Assembly: GCF_030269305.1 (NCBI RefSeq)
Contig: NZ_BSTC01000016.1
Span: forward strand, 62,001-126,000
Length of the DNA stretch: 64,000 nucleotides
Direction: 5' to 3'
DNA from: Kineosporia sp. NBRC 101731
GTDB lineage: Bacteria > Actinomycetota > Actinomycetes > Actinomycetales > Kineosporiaceae
Each line of letters opens with the position of its first letter. The first letter of the stretch is position 1. The notes beneath the pieces were generated by a model that saw only the letters and a program-made list of their open reading frames with translations, was not told the origin of the DNA and made no database searches. The translations under genes were made by a program, and so were the position numbers. Below, piece after piece: positions 1 to 9,255 of the stretch.

Positions 1-966
1 GTCGGTGTGGGCCCGCGCACCCTGGGCCGGCAGTACGCCGACAACGTCGCGCTGGTCGCGGCCCGGCCGCTGCTGGCCCTCACCACCGTGCTGGCCCCGC
101 TGACCCGGCTGCTGGTGCTGATCGGCAACGCCGTGACTCCCGGAAGCGGTCTGCGCGACGGGCCGTTCGCCTCCGAGGCGGAGCTGCGGCAGTTCGTCGA
201 CATCGCCCAGGAGAGCCAGCTGATCGAGCTGGGCGAGCAGAAGATGATCCACTCGGTCATCGACCTGGGCGACACCCTGGCCCGTGAGGTGATGGTGCCC
301 CGCACCGACGTGGTGAGCGTCGAGCGCGACCGCAACCTGCACGACGCGATGTCGCTGTTCCTGCGTTCCGGGTTCTCCCGGGTGCCGGTGGTCGGCGGCG
401 GCCTGGACGACCCGGTGGGCGTGCTCTACCTGAAAGACGTGGCCCGCCGCATGCACGAGCAGCCGGAGGCCGGACTGGTCCAGCGGGTCGAGTCGATCAT
501 GCGGCGCCCGGTGTTCGTGCCCGACAGCAAGCCGGTCGACGCGTTGCTGCGCGAGATGCAGCACGCCGGTCACGCGGTGATCGTGGTGGACGAGTACGGC
601 GGCACCGCGGGCCTGGTGACGATCGAGGACATCCTCGAGGAGATCGTCGGTGAGATCGCCGACGAGTACGACCAGATCGAGGCCGAGGTGGAGAGCCTGC
701 CCGACGGCCGCCGCCGGGTCAGTTCCCGCATGCACCTGGACGAGCTCGGTGAGCTGTTCGGCACCGAGATCGAGGACGAGGAGGTCGACACCGTCGGTGG
801 CCTGCTGTCCAAGGGCCTCGGCCGGGTGCCGATCGCCGGGTCCACCACCTCGGTCCAGGGGCTGCTGCTCACCGCCGACACGTTCGAGGGCCGGCGGCAC
901 AGCCTGGCCACCGTTCTGGTCAGCCGCGACGAACAGTTCGACGTAGAGGGAAACGACGCACGATGA
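1..966 (+). CDS. CorC/HlyC-family CBS-domain membrane protein (5' end outside window)
   Basis: The reading frame is open from the first base, so the gene begins upstream of the window. What is visible is the end of a membrane DUF21/CNNM domain (hydrophobic stretch around residues 15-40), then a CBS-domain pair (about residues 95-225, with the typical REVMVPRTD and VVDEYGGTAGLVTIED segments), then a C-terminal CorC_HlyC domain. The family are membrane proteins linked to magnesium/cobalt efflux or, historically, called hemolysins; the CBS pair binds adenosine nucleotides. The stop overlaps the next start by four bases (ATGA), so the two are co-transcribed. In actinobacteria this gene usually sits just upstream of era, as here. 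Family assignment is secure; the transported ion is not shown by the sequence. Confidence 0.9.
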   Translation, partial: VGVGPRTLGRQYADNVALVAARPLLALTTVLAPLTRLLVLIGNAVTPGSGLRDGPFASEAELRQFVDIAQESQLIELGEQKMIHSVIDLGDTLAREVMVPRTDVVSVERDRNLHDAMSLFLRSGFSRVPVVGGGLDDPVGVLYLKDVARRMHEQPEAGLVQRVESIMRRPVFVPDSKPVDALLREMQHAGHAVIVVDEYGGTAGLVTIEDILEEIVGEIADEYDQIEAEVESLPDGRRRVSSRMHLDELGELFGTEIEDEEVDTVGGLLSKGLGRVPIAGSTTSVQGLLLTADTFEGRRHSLATVLVSRDEQFDVEGNDAR

Positions 967-1373
967 CCAAGACCAAGTTCCTCGTCATGCTCCCGAACCT
1001 GCTGCTCCTCATCGTCGTCCTGCTGATGGCCGTGCAGGGCGGGTGGTGGCTGCTCGCGCTGATCCTGGTGCCGCCGCTGCTGTTCGGGGTCTACGGCGTG
1101 CTCAACCCGGCGGCCACCGCGCCCGTGGCCGCCAAGTTCGGCGAGCCCGGCGAGTACCGCGTGGTGCTCCAGGTGCCCGGCCCGAACCCGGTCCGGGTGA
1201 TCCGCGAGGTGCGCCGCACCACCGGCCTGAGCCTGATCGCCGCGAAGGAGCTGGTCGAGGCGTCGCCGGTGATCGTCACGGAGAACCTCAGCGAGACGAG
1301 CGCGGGACTGGTCGCAGACCACCTGACGAAGGCCGGGGCACGTGCCCTGGCCGCACCCATCGGAGAGAAGTGA
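963..1373 (+). CDS. Small membrane protein with L7/L12 C-terminal-like domain
   Basis: A 136-residue protein. Residues about 7-45 form two hydrophobic membrane segments. The C-terminal half (about 65-130) resembles the C-terminal domain of ribosomal protein L7/L12, including the pattern of a helix after IREVRRTTGLSLIAAKELVE and a following LTKAGA helix. It is not L7/L12 itself: the N-terminal dimerisation region and hinge are replaced by membrane segments. It overlaps the preceding CBS gene by ATGA and the era start by GTGA, so the three are translationally coupled. Function is unknown; a role anchoring something at the membrane is conceivable but not shown. Confidence 0.8.
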   Translation: MTKTKFLVMLPNLLLLIVVLLMAVQGGWWLLALILVPPLLFGVYGVLNPAATAPVAAKFGEPGEYRVVLQVPGPNPVRVIREVRRTTGLSLIAAKELVEASPVIVTENLSETSAGLVADHLTKAGARALAAPIGEK

Positions 1374-2281
1374 CTGACACCAAGCACCGTTCCGGCTTCG
1401 CCTGCCTGGTCGGCCGGCCGAACGCCGGCAAGTCGACCCTGACGAACGCCCTGGTCGGCGAGAAGATCGCGATCACGTCGAGCCGGCCGCAGACCACCCG
1501 GCACACGATTCGCGGCATCGTGCACCGGCCCGACGCCCAGCTCGTGCTCGTCGACACCCCGGGGCTGCACAAGCCGCGCACGCTGCTCGGTGAGCGGCTG
1601 AACCACCTGGTGCGCGAGACGCTGCTCGAGGTCGACGTGGTCGGGTTCTGCCTGCCCGCCGACGAGAAGATCGGCCCCGGCGACAAGTTCATCGCGGCCG
1701 AGCTGAAGGAGCTGCGCCGCACCCCGGTCGTCGCGATCGTGACCAAGTCCGACCGGGTGAAGCCGGAGACCCTGGCCGCGCACCTGCTGGACGTGCAGAA
1801 CCTGATGGGCGAGGCCGACGACATCATCCCGGTCTCCGCGGTCAACGGGTTTCAGGTCGACGCCGTGTCCGACCTGCTGATGGGGCACCTGCCCGAGGGC
1901 CCGCGGATGTACCCGGACGACGAGCTCACCGACGAGCCCGAGAACGTGATGATCGCCGAGCTGGTGCGCGAGGCCGCGCTGGAGGGTGTGCGCGACGAAC
2001 TGCCGCACAGCCTCGCGGTGGTCGTGGACGAGGTGAGCGAGCGTGAGGGCCGTCCCGAGAGCGCGCCGCTGCTCGACGTGCACGTGCTGCTCTACGTGGA
2101 GCGCGACAGCCAGAAGGCCATCGTGATCGGCCGGGGTGGCAGCCGCCTGCGGGAGGTCGGCACGAACGCCCGCCGGGAGATCGAGGCCCTGCTGGGCACG
2201 CGCATCCACCTGGATCTGCGGGTCAAGGTCGCCAAGGACTGGCAGCGCGACCCGAAGCAGATGCAGCGACTCGGGTTCTAG
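1370..2281 (+). CDS. era: GTPase Era
   Basis: Era is an essential GTPase that binds 16S rRNA near its 3' end and helps 30S subunit maturation. The 303-residue product is full length. Seen: G1 loop GRPNAGKS at residues 15-22, G2-like SRPQTTRHTIRG, G3 DTPGLHK near 62, G4 TKSD near 126, and a C-terminal KH domain with VIGRGGSRLREVG. I chose the GTG at 1370, which overlaps the preceding stop (GTGA) and places the G1 loop at the usual distance from the N-terminus; the frame stays open upstream but that extension lies inside the previous gene. The MFS gene starts on the base after the stop. Confidence 0.97.
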   Translation: MTDTKHRSGFACLVGRPNAGKSTLTNALVGEKIAITSSRPQTTRHTIRGIVHRPDAQLVLVDTPGLHKPRTLLGERLNHLVRETLLEVDVVGFCLPADEKIGPGDKFIAAELKELRRTPVVAIVTKSDRVKPETLAAHLLDVQNLMGEADDIIPVSAVNGFQVDAVSDLLMGHLPEGPRMYPDDELTDEPENVMIAELVREAALEGVRDELPHSLAVVVDEVSEREGRPESAPLLDVHVLLYVERDSQKAIVIGRGGSRLREVGTNARREIEALLGTRIHLDLRVKVAKDWQRDPKQMQRLGF

Positions 2282-3556
2282 GTGGCAGCGGCACTTCTGG
2301 CTGATCTGACACCTCTGCGTCACAGCCGTCCTTACCGGCGGATGTGGCTCGGCACGTTCCTCAGCTCCATCGGTTCGCAGCTCACCACCGTCGCGGTCGG
2401 CCTCCAGGTCTTCGACCTGACCGGTTCCACCTTCAAGGTGGGGCTGGTCGGTCTGGCCGCCCTGGTACCGCTGATCGCGTTCGGTCTCTACGGCGGTTCG
2501 ATCGTGGACGCCCACGACCGGCGCCGCGTCATCATCACCAGTTCCAGCGGCCTGTTCTCGGTGGCCCTGTGCTTCGCGCTCCAGGCCTGGGCCGGGCTGG
2601 ACAACGTGTGGCTCCTGTACGCCCTGGTGGCGGTGCAGAGCGGCTTCTGGGCGGTGAACTCACCGGCCCGGATGGCGATCCTGCCGCGGTTGCTGCCGTC
2701 CGAGATGCTGCCGGCGGCGAACGCCCTGTCCAGTCTGGCCAACAGCGTCGGCATGACCGTGGGACCGCTGCTGGCCGGGTTCTGGGTGCACTGGTTCGGG
2801 TTCGGCGGCACCTACTTCAGTGAGGTGCTGCTGCTCGGCGTGGCCCTGACCACGCTGGTCGCGCTGCCGTCGATGCCGCCGCTGGGCGAGGTGCGCCGCT
2901 CCGGCCTGGCCTCGGTGCTGGAGGGCCTGAACTACCTGCGCACCCGGCCGAACGTGCGGATGACCTTCATCGTCGACCTGATCGCGATGATCTTCGCGAT
3001 GCCCCGCGTGCTGTTCCCGGCGCTGGGGGCGGTCGTGATCGGCGGGGGCGCGCAGACCGCCGGCATCCTGGCCGCCGGGATCGCCTGCGGCGCCGTGCTG
3101 GCCGGGGTGTTCTCCGGCCCGGTGAGCCGGGTCCGGCGTCAGGGGCTGGCGGTGCTGGCCGCGATCATCGGGTGGGGATCGAGCATCGTGCTGTTCGGCG
3201 TGGTGGTCGGGTTCGCCAGTCCTGCGCCGGACGCGGGCGCACACTGGCTGCTCTGGCCCGCCTTCGGGGCGCTGGTCCTGGCGGGCATGGCCGACTCGGT
3301 CAGTGCGGTGTTCCGCAGCACGATCCTGCAGACGGCCACGCCGGACCACATGAGGGGACGCCTGCAAGGGGTGTTCGTGGTGGTGGTCGCGGGTGGCCCG
3401 CGCCTGGGTGACCTGGTGGTCGGCTCGATGGCCGACCTCACCACCGAGAGTGTCGCGGCCATCGTCGGCGGTCTGGCCTGCATCGTGCTGGTGGTGCTGC
3501 TGGGAGTCAGCCAGCCGCGATTCGCTCGGTACGACGCTCGTCATCCGGAGCCGTGA
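2282..3556 (+). CDS. MFS transporter, EntS/MFS_3-type exporter
   Basis: A 424-residue major facilitator with about 12 hydrophobic segments. The loop GGSIVDAHDRRRVI after the second segment matches the conserved MFS cytoplasmic loop. The N-terminal LTPLRHSRPYRRMWLGTFLSSIGSQ pattern is typical of the MFS_3 group that includes enterobactin exporter EntS and macrolide exporters. The GTG start lies immediately after the era stop, so it is read through from era. Its 3' end overlaps the convergent VanZ-like gene by 50 bp (3507-3556). Substrate cannot be read from sequence and no biosynthetic cluster is adjacent. Confidence 0.88.
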   Translation: MAAALLADLTPLRHSRPYRRMWLGTFLSSIGSQLTTVAVGLQVFDLTGSTFKVGLVGLAALVPLIAFGLYGGSIVDAHDRRRVIITSSSGLFSVALCFALQAWAGLDNVWLLYALVAVQSGFWAVNSPARMAILPRLLPSEMLPAANALSSLANSVGMTVGPLLAGFWVHWFGFGGTYFSEVLLLGVALTTLVALPSMPPLGEVRRSGLASVLEGLNYLRTRPNVRMTFIVDLIAMIFAMPRVLFPALGAVVIGGGAQTAGILAAGIACGAVLAGVFSGPVSRVRRQGLAVLAAIIGWGSSIVLFGVVVGFASPAPDAGAHWLLWPAFGALVLAGMADSVSAVFRSTILQTATPDHMRGRLQGVFVVVVAGGPRLGDLVVGSMADLTTESVAAIVGGLACIVLVVLLGVSQPRFARYDARHPEP

Positions 3557-4106
3557 CGCGGTTCCCGCGGGAGTTCCACACCCACAGCACCACCACCCCC
3601 AGCGCCGCGCCCACCAGCCCGCCGAAGCCGTTGGTGATGACGTCGTCGATGTCGGTGGCACGGCTGTAGATGGGCAGCTGCAGGATCTCCACGCCGATCG
3701 AGACCACCGTGGCCAGGGCGGCGCACAGCAGCATCCAGCGGCGCACGGTCAGGTACAGGAAGAAGCCCAGGGGGATGAACATGGCCACGTTGCCGCCCAG
3801 GTAGATCAGGAGGTCGGCGGGGTCGTGGACGTACTGCCGCAGCGTGGCGAAGGGCTCCAGCTGCAGGTGGCCGGGGCTGGTGGCGCCCGCGCGGCGGGTC
3901 AGGGTGCTGATCGCGATCACCCCGAGCGAGCCGATCACCAGGCACAGCGCCCAGGGCGTGAGGTCGTGCCCGAAGAGGCGGGCCCGCCGCTGCCGCATGA
4001 GCACCGCGGCCACCAGGGCGATGCCGGCCACCACGATGTCGAGCATCAGCTGTGCGCCGAAGCTGCCGCCGAACCGCAGGGCGTTCGAGAACCAGTACCC
4101 GTCCAC
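3507..4106 (-). CDS. VanZ-like family membrane protein
   Basis: The protein has about five membrane segments. It carries the VanZ-family core FIPLGFFLYL, SIGVEILQLPI and ATDIDDVITNGFGGLVGA near the C-terminus. VanZ gives low-level teicoplanin resistance in enterococci; most actinobacterial homologues are of unknown role. The frame is open up to 4379, but that would run through the leuA leader and coding start on the other strand, so I placed the start at GTG 4106 (199 residues, the usual family size). GTG codons in frame a little upstream are equally possible, so the 5' end is uncertain. Confidence 0.75.
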   Translation of the reverse strand: MDGYWFSNALRFGGSFGAQLMLDIVVAGIALVAAVLMRQRRARLFGHDLTPWALCLVIGSLGVIAISTLTRRAGATSPGHLQLEPFATLRQYVHDPADLLIYLGGNVAMFIPLGFFLYLTVRRWMLLCAALATVVSIGVEILQLPIYSRATDIDDVITNGFGGLVGAALGVVVLWVWNSRGNRVTAPDDERRTERIAAG

Positions 4107-4213
4107 CTGAGCATGATGAACAGGTGGCACTGAGAAGTCGCTGAGGCGAACTCGGGGCACGGGCCCTGTACCGGATTGTTGCCCCCACAGAGTGTGGATG
4201 TACCCTGTCGCTC

Positions 4214-4261
4214 GTGCGTTCGGAGCTTCTTCTCCTTGGTCGCCGCGGCGGGACCTGCTAG
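4214..4261 (+). CDS. leuL: Leucine leader peptide upstream of leuA
   Basis: A 15-codon ORF starting GTG reads MRSELLLLGRRGGTC and stops with TAG. Four consecutive Leu codons (CTT CTT CTC CTT, 4226-4237) occupy the control position. It ends 89 bases before leuA in the same direction. Leader peptides of this kind control leuA by attenuation in actinobacteria: ribosomes stall on Leu codons when charged leucyl-tRNA is scarce and change the folding of the downstream leader RNA. The composition, position and adjacent alternative stems all fit; no experiment is implied. A weak promoter-like TTGTTG at 4176-4181 lies upstream. Confidence 0.82.
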   Translation: MRSELLLLGRRGGTC

Positions 4262-4325
4262 GCCGGTCCTCTCGTCGCGGTGTTTCTTCTGCCTGCCGGC
4301 CGACCGTCCTGAACGCCCAGAAGAA
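4251..4325 (+). promoter_or_regulatory. Candidate leuA attenuator: mutually exclusive RNA stems
   Basis: Two pairings compete for the same bases just after the leader Leu codons. GGACC (4251-4255) can pair with GGTCC (4264-4268). GGCCGG (4261-4266) can instead pair with CCGGCC further downstream (about 4296-4302). A third stem pairs TTCTTCTG (4284-4291) with CAGAAGAA (4318-4325), enclosing the CCGGCC arm, so a pseudoknot-like fold is possible. No run of T follows, so control may act on translation or on a Rho-dependent step rather than through an intrinsic terminator. Pairings were found by eye and not energy-scored. Confidence 0.6.
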
Positions 4326-4338
4326 CCAGACCACGTAG

Positions 4339-6084
<1,746 letters not shown>

Positions 6085-6087
6085 TTC

Positions 6088-6957
6088 ATGCCGGCGGTGT
6101 ACCGGGACGATGCGATCGTCCTGCGGGCCCAGAAGCTGGGCGAGGCCGATCGCATCGTCACCCTGCTCACCCGTGAGCACGGTCGGGTACGCGCCGTGGC
6201 CAAGGGCGTGCGCAAGACCATGTCCCGGTTCGGCGCCCGCCTGGAACCGTTCATGATGATCGACGTCCAGCTCTACGAGGGCCGGTCGCTCGACACCGTG
6301 AACCAGGTGGAGACGATCGGGGCGTACGGCCTGACCATCGCCGCCGACTACGCCCGGTACACCGCGGCCACCGCCATGCTGGAGACCGCCGAACGGCTCA
6401 CCGAGACCGAGCGCGAGCCCGCCCTGCAGCAGTTCCTCCTGCTCGCGGGCGGGCTCCGCACGCTCGCGGGCAAGGCGCACGAACCCGGCCTGGTGCTGGA
6501 CGCCTACCTGATCCGCTCGCTGTCGGTCGCGGGCTGGGCGCCGAGTTTCACCGACTGCGCGCGGTGCGGCCAGGCCGGTCCGCACCGGGCGTTCTCGCTG
6601 GCGATGGGTGGTTCGGTGTGCCCGTCGTGCCGTCCGCCCGGCGCGGCCGCCCCGCACCCGGAGACCCTGCGCCTGCTGTCGGCCCTGCTCACCGGCGACT
6701 GGCCGACCGCCGACGTGAGCGAGGCCCGCCGCCGCCGTGAGGCCAGCGGCCTGGTCGCCGCCTACCTGCAGTGGCACGTCGAGCGCCGGGTGCGATCCCT
6801 GCGCTGGGTGGAACGCGACGGCGACCGGCCGTCGATCAACGTGCCGGTGAATGTGCCGGTGAAGGTTCCGGTCAGGGTGGCCAAGATCGACGTGGCCGCG
6901 ATCGAGCGCGCCCAGGCAGCGGTGGCACCCACGCTGGACGACCCGGAGCCGTTCTAG
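6088..6957 (+). CDS. recO: DNA repair protein RecO
   Basis: RecO anneals single strands and loads RecA in the RecFOR gap-repair pathway. The N-terminal OB fold starts [29 protein letters not shown] four-cysteine zinc site is visible as CARCG near residue 153 and CPSC near 175. The product is 289 residues, longer than most RecO, because of a C-terminal tail with a V-P-V-x repeat ([13 protein letters not shown], nt 6841-6877) that looks like a short slippage expansion. It starts three bases after leuA. The assignment rests on sequence pattern and on the usual recO-uppS neighbourhood. Confidence 0.93.
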   Translation: MPAVYRDDAIVLRAQKLGEADRIVTLLTREHGRVRAVAKGVRKTMSRFGARLEPFMMIDVQLYEGRSLDTVNQVETIGAYGLTIAADYARYTAATAMLETAERLTETEREPALQQFLLLAGGLRTLAGKAHEPGLVLDAYLIRSLSVAGWAPSFTDCARCGQAGPHRAFSLAMGGSVCPSCRPPGAAAPHPETLRLLSALLTGDWPTADVSEARRRREASGLVAAYLQWHVERRVRSLRWVERDGDRPSINVPVNVPVKVPVRVAKIDVAAIERAQAAVAPTLDDPEPF

Positions 6958-6971
6958 GGGCCTGTCCTGGA

Positions 6972-6997
6972 GCATTCGCCGTAAGGCCGACGAATGC
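6972..6997 (+). promoter_or_regulatory. Hairpin between recO and uppS
   Basis: GCATTCG (6972-6978) pairs perfectly with CGAATGC (6991-6997) around a 12-base loop, 15 bases after the recO stop. There is no T run, so it may be a weak terminator, an RNA-stabilising stem or a protein site. The rest of the 212-bp gap to uppS holds a -10-like TACGAT at 7125-7130 but no convincing -35 partner. Confidence 0.4.
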
Positions 6998-7169
6998 ATG
7001 AGCGGAGAGGTCTGCGTTGTCATCCCATGGATCGTGGGCCTGAAATCGTGAGCGGGTCAGGGACATGCCTCATCGCGTCGGCGTGCGTCCGTGGTCACCG
7101 CGCGAGGGCCGGCCCAGGGGGTACTACGATCTTCCCGCTCCCGAATCGTCCTTGCTTAAGGGGTTTTCC

Positions 7170-7994
7170 TTGGCGCTCCGCCGTCGCCAGGCCAGTCCGT
7201 CAGTGCCTGCCCGCACCACGCCGCCGATCGCGCCGCCGGCGCACCCCTCCGGCGCGAAACCACCCGCGATCCCGGCCGAGCTGGTGCCCGGTCACGTCGC
7301 CATCGTCATGGACGGCAACGGCCGCTGGGCCAACCAGCGCGGGCTGAGCCGCACCAAGGGCCACGAGATGGGTGAGGCCTCGCTGCTCGACGTGGTCGCC
7401 GGCGGCATCGAGATCGGCGTCAAACACATCTCCGCGTACGCCTTCTCCACCGAGAACTGGAAGCGGTCGCCGGACGAGGTGCGCTGGCTGATGGGCTTCA
7501 ACCGCGACGTGATCCGGCGCCGGCGCGACGAGATGCACGAGTGGGGTGTGCGGGTGCGCTGGGCGGGGCGCCGGCCGAAGCTCTGGGCCAGCGTGATCAA
7601 GGAGCTCGAGATCGCCGAGGAGCTCACCCGCGGCAACGACACGATCACCCTGACGATGTGCGTGAACTACGGTGGCCGGGCCGAGATCGCCGACGCCGCC
7701 CGCACGATCGCCCAGCTGGTGGCCCAGGGAAAACTCGATCCGGACCGGATCGACGAGCGCACGATCCAGAAGTACCTGGACGAGCCCGACCTGCCCGACG
7801 TGGACATGTTCCTGCGCTCGTCGGGGGAGCAGCGCACGTCCAACTTCATGCTCTGGCAGTCGGCCTACGCCGAGATGGTGTTCATGGACGTGCTGTGGCC
7901 CGACGTGGACCGGCGCACCCTGTGGGAGGCCGTGCAGATCTACGCCGAGCGCGACCGGCGGTACGGCGGGGCGGTCGACAAACCCACCGCCTGA
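7170..7994 (+). CDS. uppS: Isoprenyl transferase (undecaprenyl/polyprenyl diphosphate synthase)
   Basis: A cis-prenyltransferase making the polyprenyl diphosphate lipid carrier for cell-wall synthesis. Seen: the catalytic [13 protein letters not shown] motif, AFSTENWKR, and the C-terminal [29 protein letters not shown] signature. I chose TTG at 7170 because an AAGGGG ribosome site lies six bases upstream (7158-7163); an in-frame ATG at 7065 would add 35 residues that look non-conserved. The N-terminal 40 residues are proline-rich and probably disordered. A candidate Zur box begins 12 bases after the stop but belongs to the next gene. Actinobacteria often carry two such enzymes; whether this makes the long chain or a short Z,E-farnesyl-type product cannot be told here. 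Confidence 0.93.
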   Translation: MALRRRQASPSVPARTTPPIAPPAHPSGAKPPAIPAELVPGHVAIVMDGNGRWANQRGLSRTKGHEMGEASLLDVVAGGIEIGVKHISAYAFSTENWKRSPDEVRWLMGFNRDVIRRRRDEMHEWGVRVRWAGRRPKLWASVIKELEIAEELTRGNDTITLTMCVNYGGRAEIADAARTIAQLVAQGKLDPDRIDERTIQKYLDEPDLPDVDMFLRSSGEQRTSNFMLWQSAYAEMVFMDVLWPDVDRRTLWEAVQIYAERDRRYGGAVDKPTA

Positions 7995-8005
7995 TCCGGA
8001 AATAA

Positions 8006-8020
8006 CGAGAACCGTTCTCA
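8006..8020 (+). promoter_or_regulatory. Candidate Zur box upstream of rpmG
   Basis: CGAGAACCGTTCTCA contains the perfect inverted repeat GAGAAC-C-GTTCTC. It closely resembles the actinobacterial Zur operator (TGA-rich arms around a single central base) and lies 54 bases before the rpmG start. A second, similar box precedes zur at 8736-8750. Confidence 0.68.
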
Positions 8021-8073
8021 AGTTACTCTCCATGCAACCCCGGAACGGCCGGGAGCGTGAAGGAGTGATCGAG

Positions 8074-8241
8074 ATGGCGAGCCGCACCGAACTGCGACCG
8101 ATCGTGAAGCTGCGTTCGACGGCCGGCACCGGGTACACGTACGTGACCCGCAAGAGCCGCCGCAACGACCCCGACCGGATGGTGCTGCGCAAGTTCGACC
8201 CGGTCGTGCGGGCCCACGTGGAGTTCCGCGAGGAGCGCTGA
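8074..8241 (+). CDS. rpmG: 50S ribosomal protein L33, cysteine-free (C-) form
   Basis: The 55-residue product reads as bacterial L33 ([32 protein letters not shown]). It has no cysteine, so it lacks the zinc ribbon of the C+ form. In actinobacteria the C- paralogue is usually repressed by Zur and replaces the zinc-binding L33 when zinc is scarce, freeing zinc. The adjacent zur gene and the Zur-like palindrome upstream support that role. The ATG at 8074 has AAGGAG eight bases upstream. It shares a perfect 20-bp stem terminator with the convergent zur gene. Confidence 0.93.
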   Translation: MASRTELRPIVKLRSTAGTGYTYVTRKSRRNDPDRMVLRKFDPVVRAHVEFREER

Positions 8242-8250
8242 CCCCTACGA

Positions 8251-8294
8251 GAATTGAGGACGCCCACCACAGTCGTGGTGGGCGTCCTCAATTC
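8251..8294. terminator. Bidirectional terminator between rpmG and zur
   Basis: A perfect 20-bp stem (8251-8270 with 8275-8294) closes a four-base loop AGTC. The arms start GAATTGAGGACG and end CGTCCTCAATTC. It serves both convergent genes: it begins ten bases after the rpmG stop, and the last codons and the TGA stop of zur lie within its right arm. Confidence 0.85.
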
Positions 8295-8692
8295 TGCGCT
8301 TGTTTGGCCTGGCAGTCCGCGCAGATGCCGGTGATCTCCACGACGTGGTCGACCTCGGCGAAGCCGTTGGCGGAGGCCACCTTCTGCGCCCACTTCTCGA
8401 TCGAGGGGCTCTCCACCTCGACGGTGCGCCGGCACGAGCGGCACAGCAGGTGGTGATGGTGGCCGCGGCTGCAACGGCGGTACATGGACTCGTTGTCGGC
8501 GGTCTTCACCACGTCGACCTCGCCGTCCTCGGCGAGCTGCTGGAGGGTGCGGTAGACGGTGGCGAGCCCGACGCCGTCGCTGGTGTCGCGCAGGATGGAG
8601 TGCAACTGCTGGGCGCTGACGAACTCGTTCACCTGGTCTAGCGCCGCCGAGACGGCCACCCGCTGTTTGGTCTCGCGCCGGTTGGTGCTCAT
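8288..8692 (-). CDS. zur: Fur-family zinc uptake regulator Zur
   Basis: A 134-residue Fur-family repressor. The winged helix includes LRDTSDGVGLATVYRTLQQL. The metal region has the histidine run RCSRGHHHHLLCRSC and a second pair CADC near the C-terminus, giving the two CxxC structural zinc sites. Zur with zinc represses zinc uptake genes and zinc-free ribosomal protein paralogues. Its neighbour is the cysteine-free L33, and a Zur-like box lies about 45 bases upstream of its start, pointing to autoregulation. Fur itself (iron) is the alternative reading, but the ribosomal context favours zinc. Confidence 0.88.
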   Translation of the reverse strand: MSTNRRETKQRVAVSAALDQVNEFVSAQQLHSILRDTSDGVGLATVYRTLQQLAEDGEVDVVKTADNESMYRRCSRGHHHHLLCRSCRRTVEVESPSIEKWAQKVASANGFAEVDHVVEITGICADCQAKQAQN

Positions 8693-8735
8693 GCCCGGCA
8701 GCTTTTCACGTGAGGCGTGCCTAAGGCGTCATACA

Positions 8736-8750
8736 TGGGACTCATTCTCA
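8736..8750. promoter_or_regulatory. Candidate Zur box upstream of zur
   Basis: Read on the zur strand the site is TGAGAATGAGTCCCA. It matches 13 of 15 positions of the ideal palindrome TGAGAATGATTCTCA. It lies 44-58 bases before the zur start codon, a usual operator position for an autoregulated gene. Confidence 0.6.
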
Positions 8751-8809
8751 AATATTGGCCCTGACCTCGTCAAAAGCTTTCGCCCTGGGCGCACCGGTAG
8801 GTTGGGTAC

Positions 8810-9142
8810 GTGTTCGTCGTCACCCGATACCGCGTTCCCACCCAGGAGACCGACGAGTTCTCCGGCCTCGCCCGGGAGGCCCTGACCGCGCTCACAGCGA
8901 GGCCGGGCTGCCTGGACGGACGGGTGGGCCGCTCGATCGACGAGCCGGACCTGTGGGTGCTCTCCACCCGCTGGGAGAACGTCGGCGCCTATCGCCGGGC
9001 ACTCTCGAACCCTGAGGTGAAGGTGCGCGCGGTGCCGCTGATGTACCGCTGCATCGACGAGCCGACCGCCTTCGAGGACCTCTCCACCTGGACCCCCGCC
9101 CAGGGCCGGCAGGAGCACGAGAGCGACCTGATCGTCGAGTAG
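8810..9142 (+). CDS. Antibiotic biosynthesis monooxygenase (ABM) domain protein
   Basis: A 110-residue ferredoxin-like ABM-fold protein. The start RYRVPTQETDEFSGLAREALTALTARPGCLDGRVGRS matches the fold's first strand and helix. LWVLSTRWENVGAYRRALSNPEVK is the typical second half. ABM proteins include small quinone-forming monooxygenases and haem-degrading enzymes; many, including those just upstream of glyS in actinobacteria, have no known substrate. It begins GTG and is divergent from zur. The 113-bp gap to glyS holds a -10-like TACGCT at 9188-9193 but no other clear signal. Confidence 0.8.
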   Translation: MFVVTRYRVPTQETDEFSGLAREALTALTARPGCLDGRVGRSIDEPDLWVLSTRWENVGAYRRALSNPEVKVRAVPLMYRCIDEPTAFEDLSTWTPAQGRQEHESDLIVE

Positions 9143-9255
9143 GCCCCGTGCGGGCGGGCGGCGTCGGAACCACGGGCCGGACCCGACTACGCTAAGCCGG
9201 GTCAGATTTTCAGGAGTCGCCCCGTCGACGCCCCGCCGGATGGAGTGAGCCGTTC

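Noticed and set aside
1043-1369. era start at 1043
   Set aside because: That extension is a shadow of the L7/L12-like gene; GTG 1370 fits the Era N-terminus and the overlap pattern.
7065-7169. uppS start at ATG 7065
   Set aside because: TTG 7170 has a well-spaced AAGGGG; the extension is not typical of the family. Kept as an alternative only.
9143-9255. T-box leader before glyS
   Set aside because: No T-box sequence or specifier loop could be found in the 113-bp gap.
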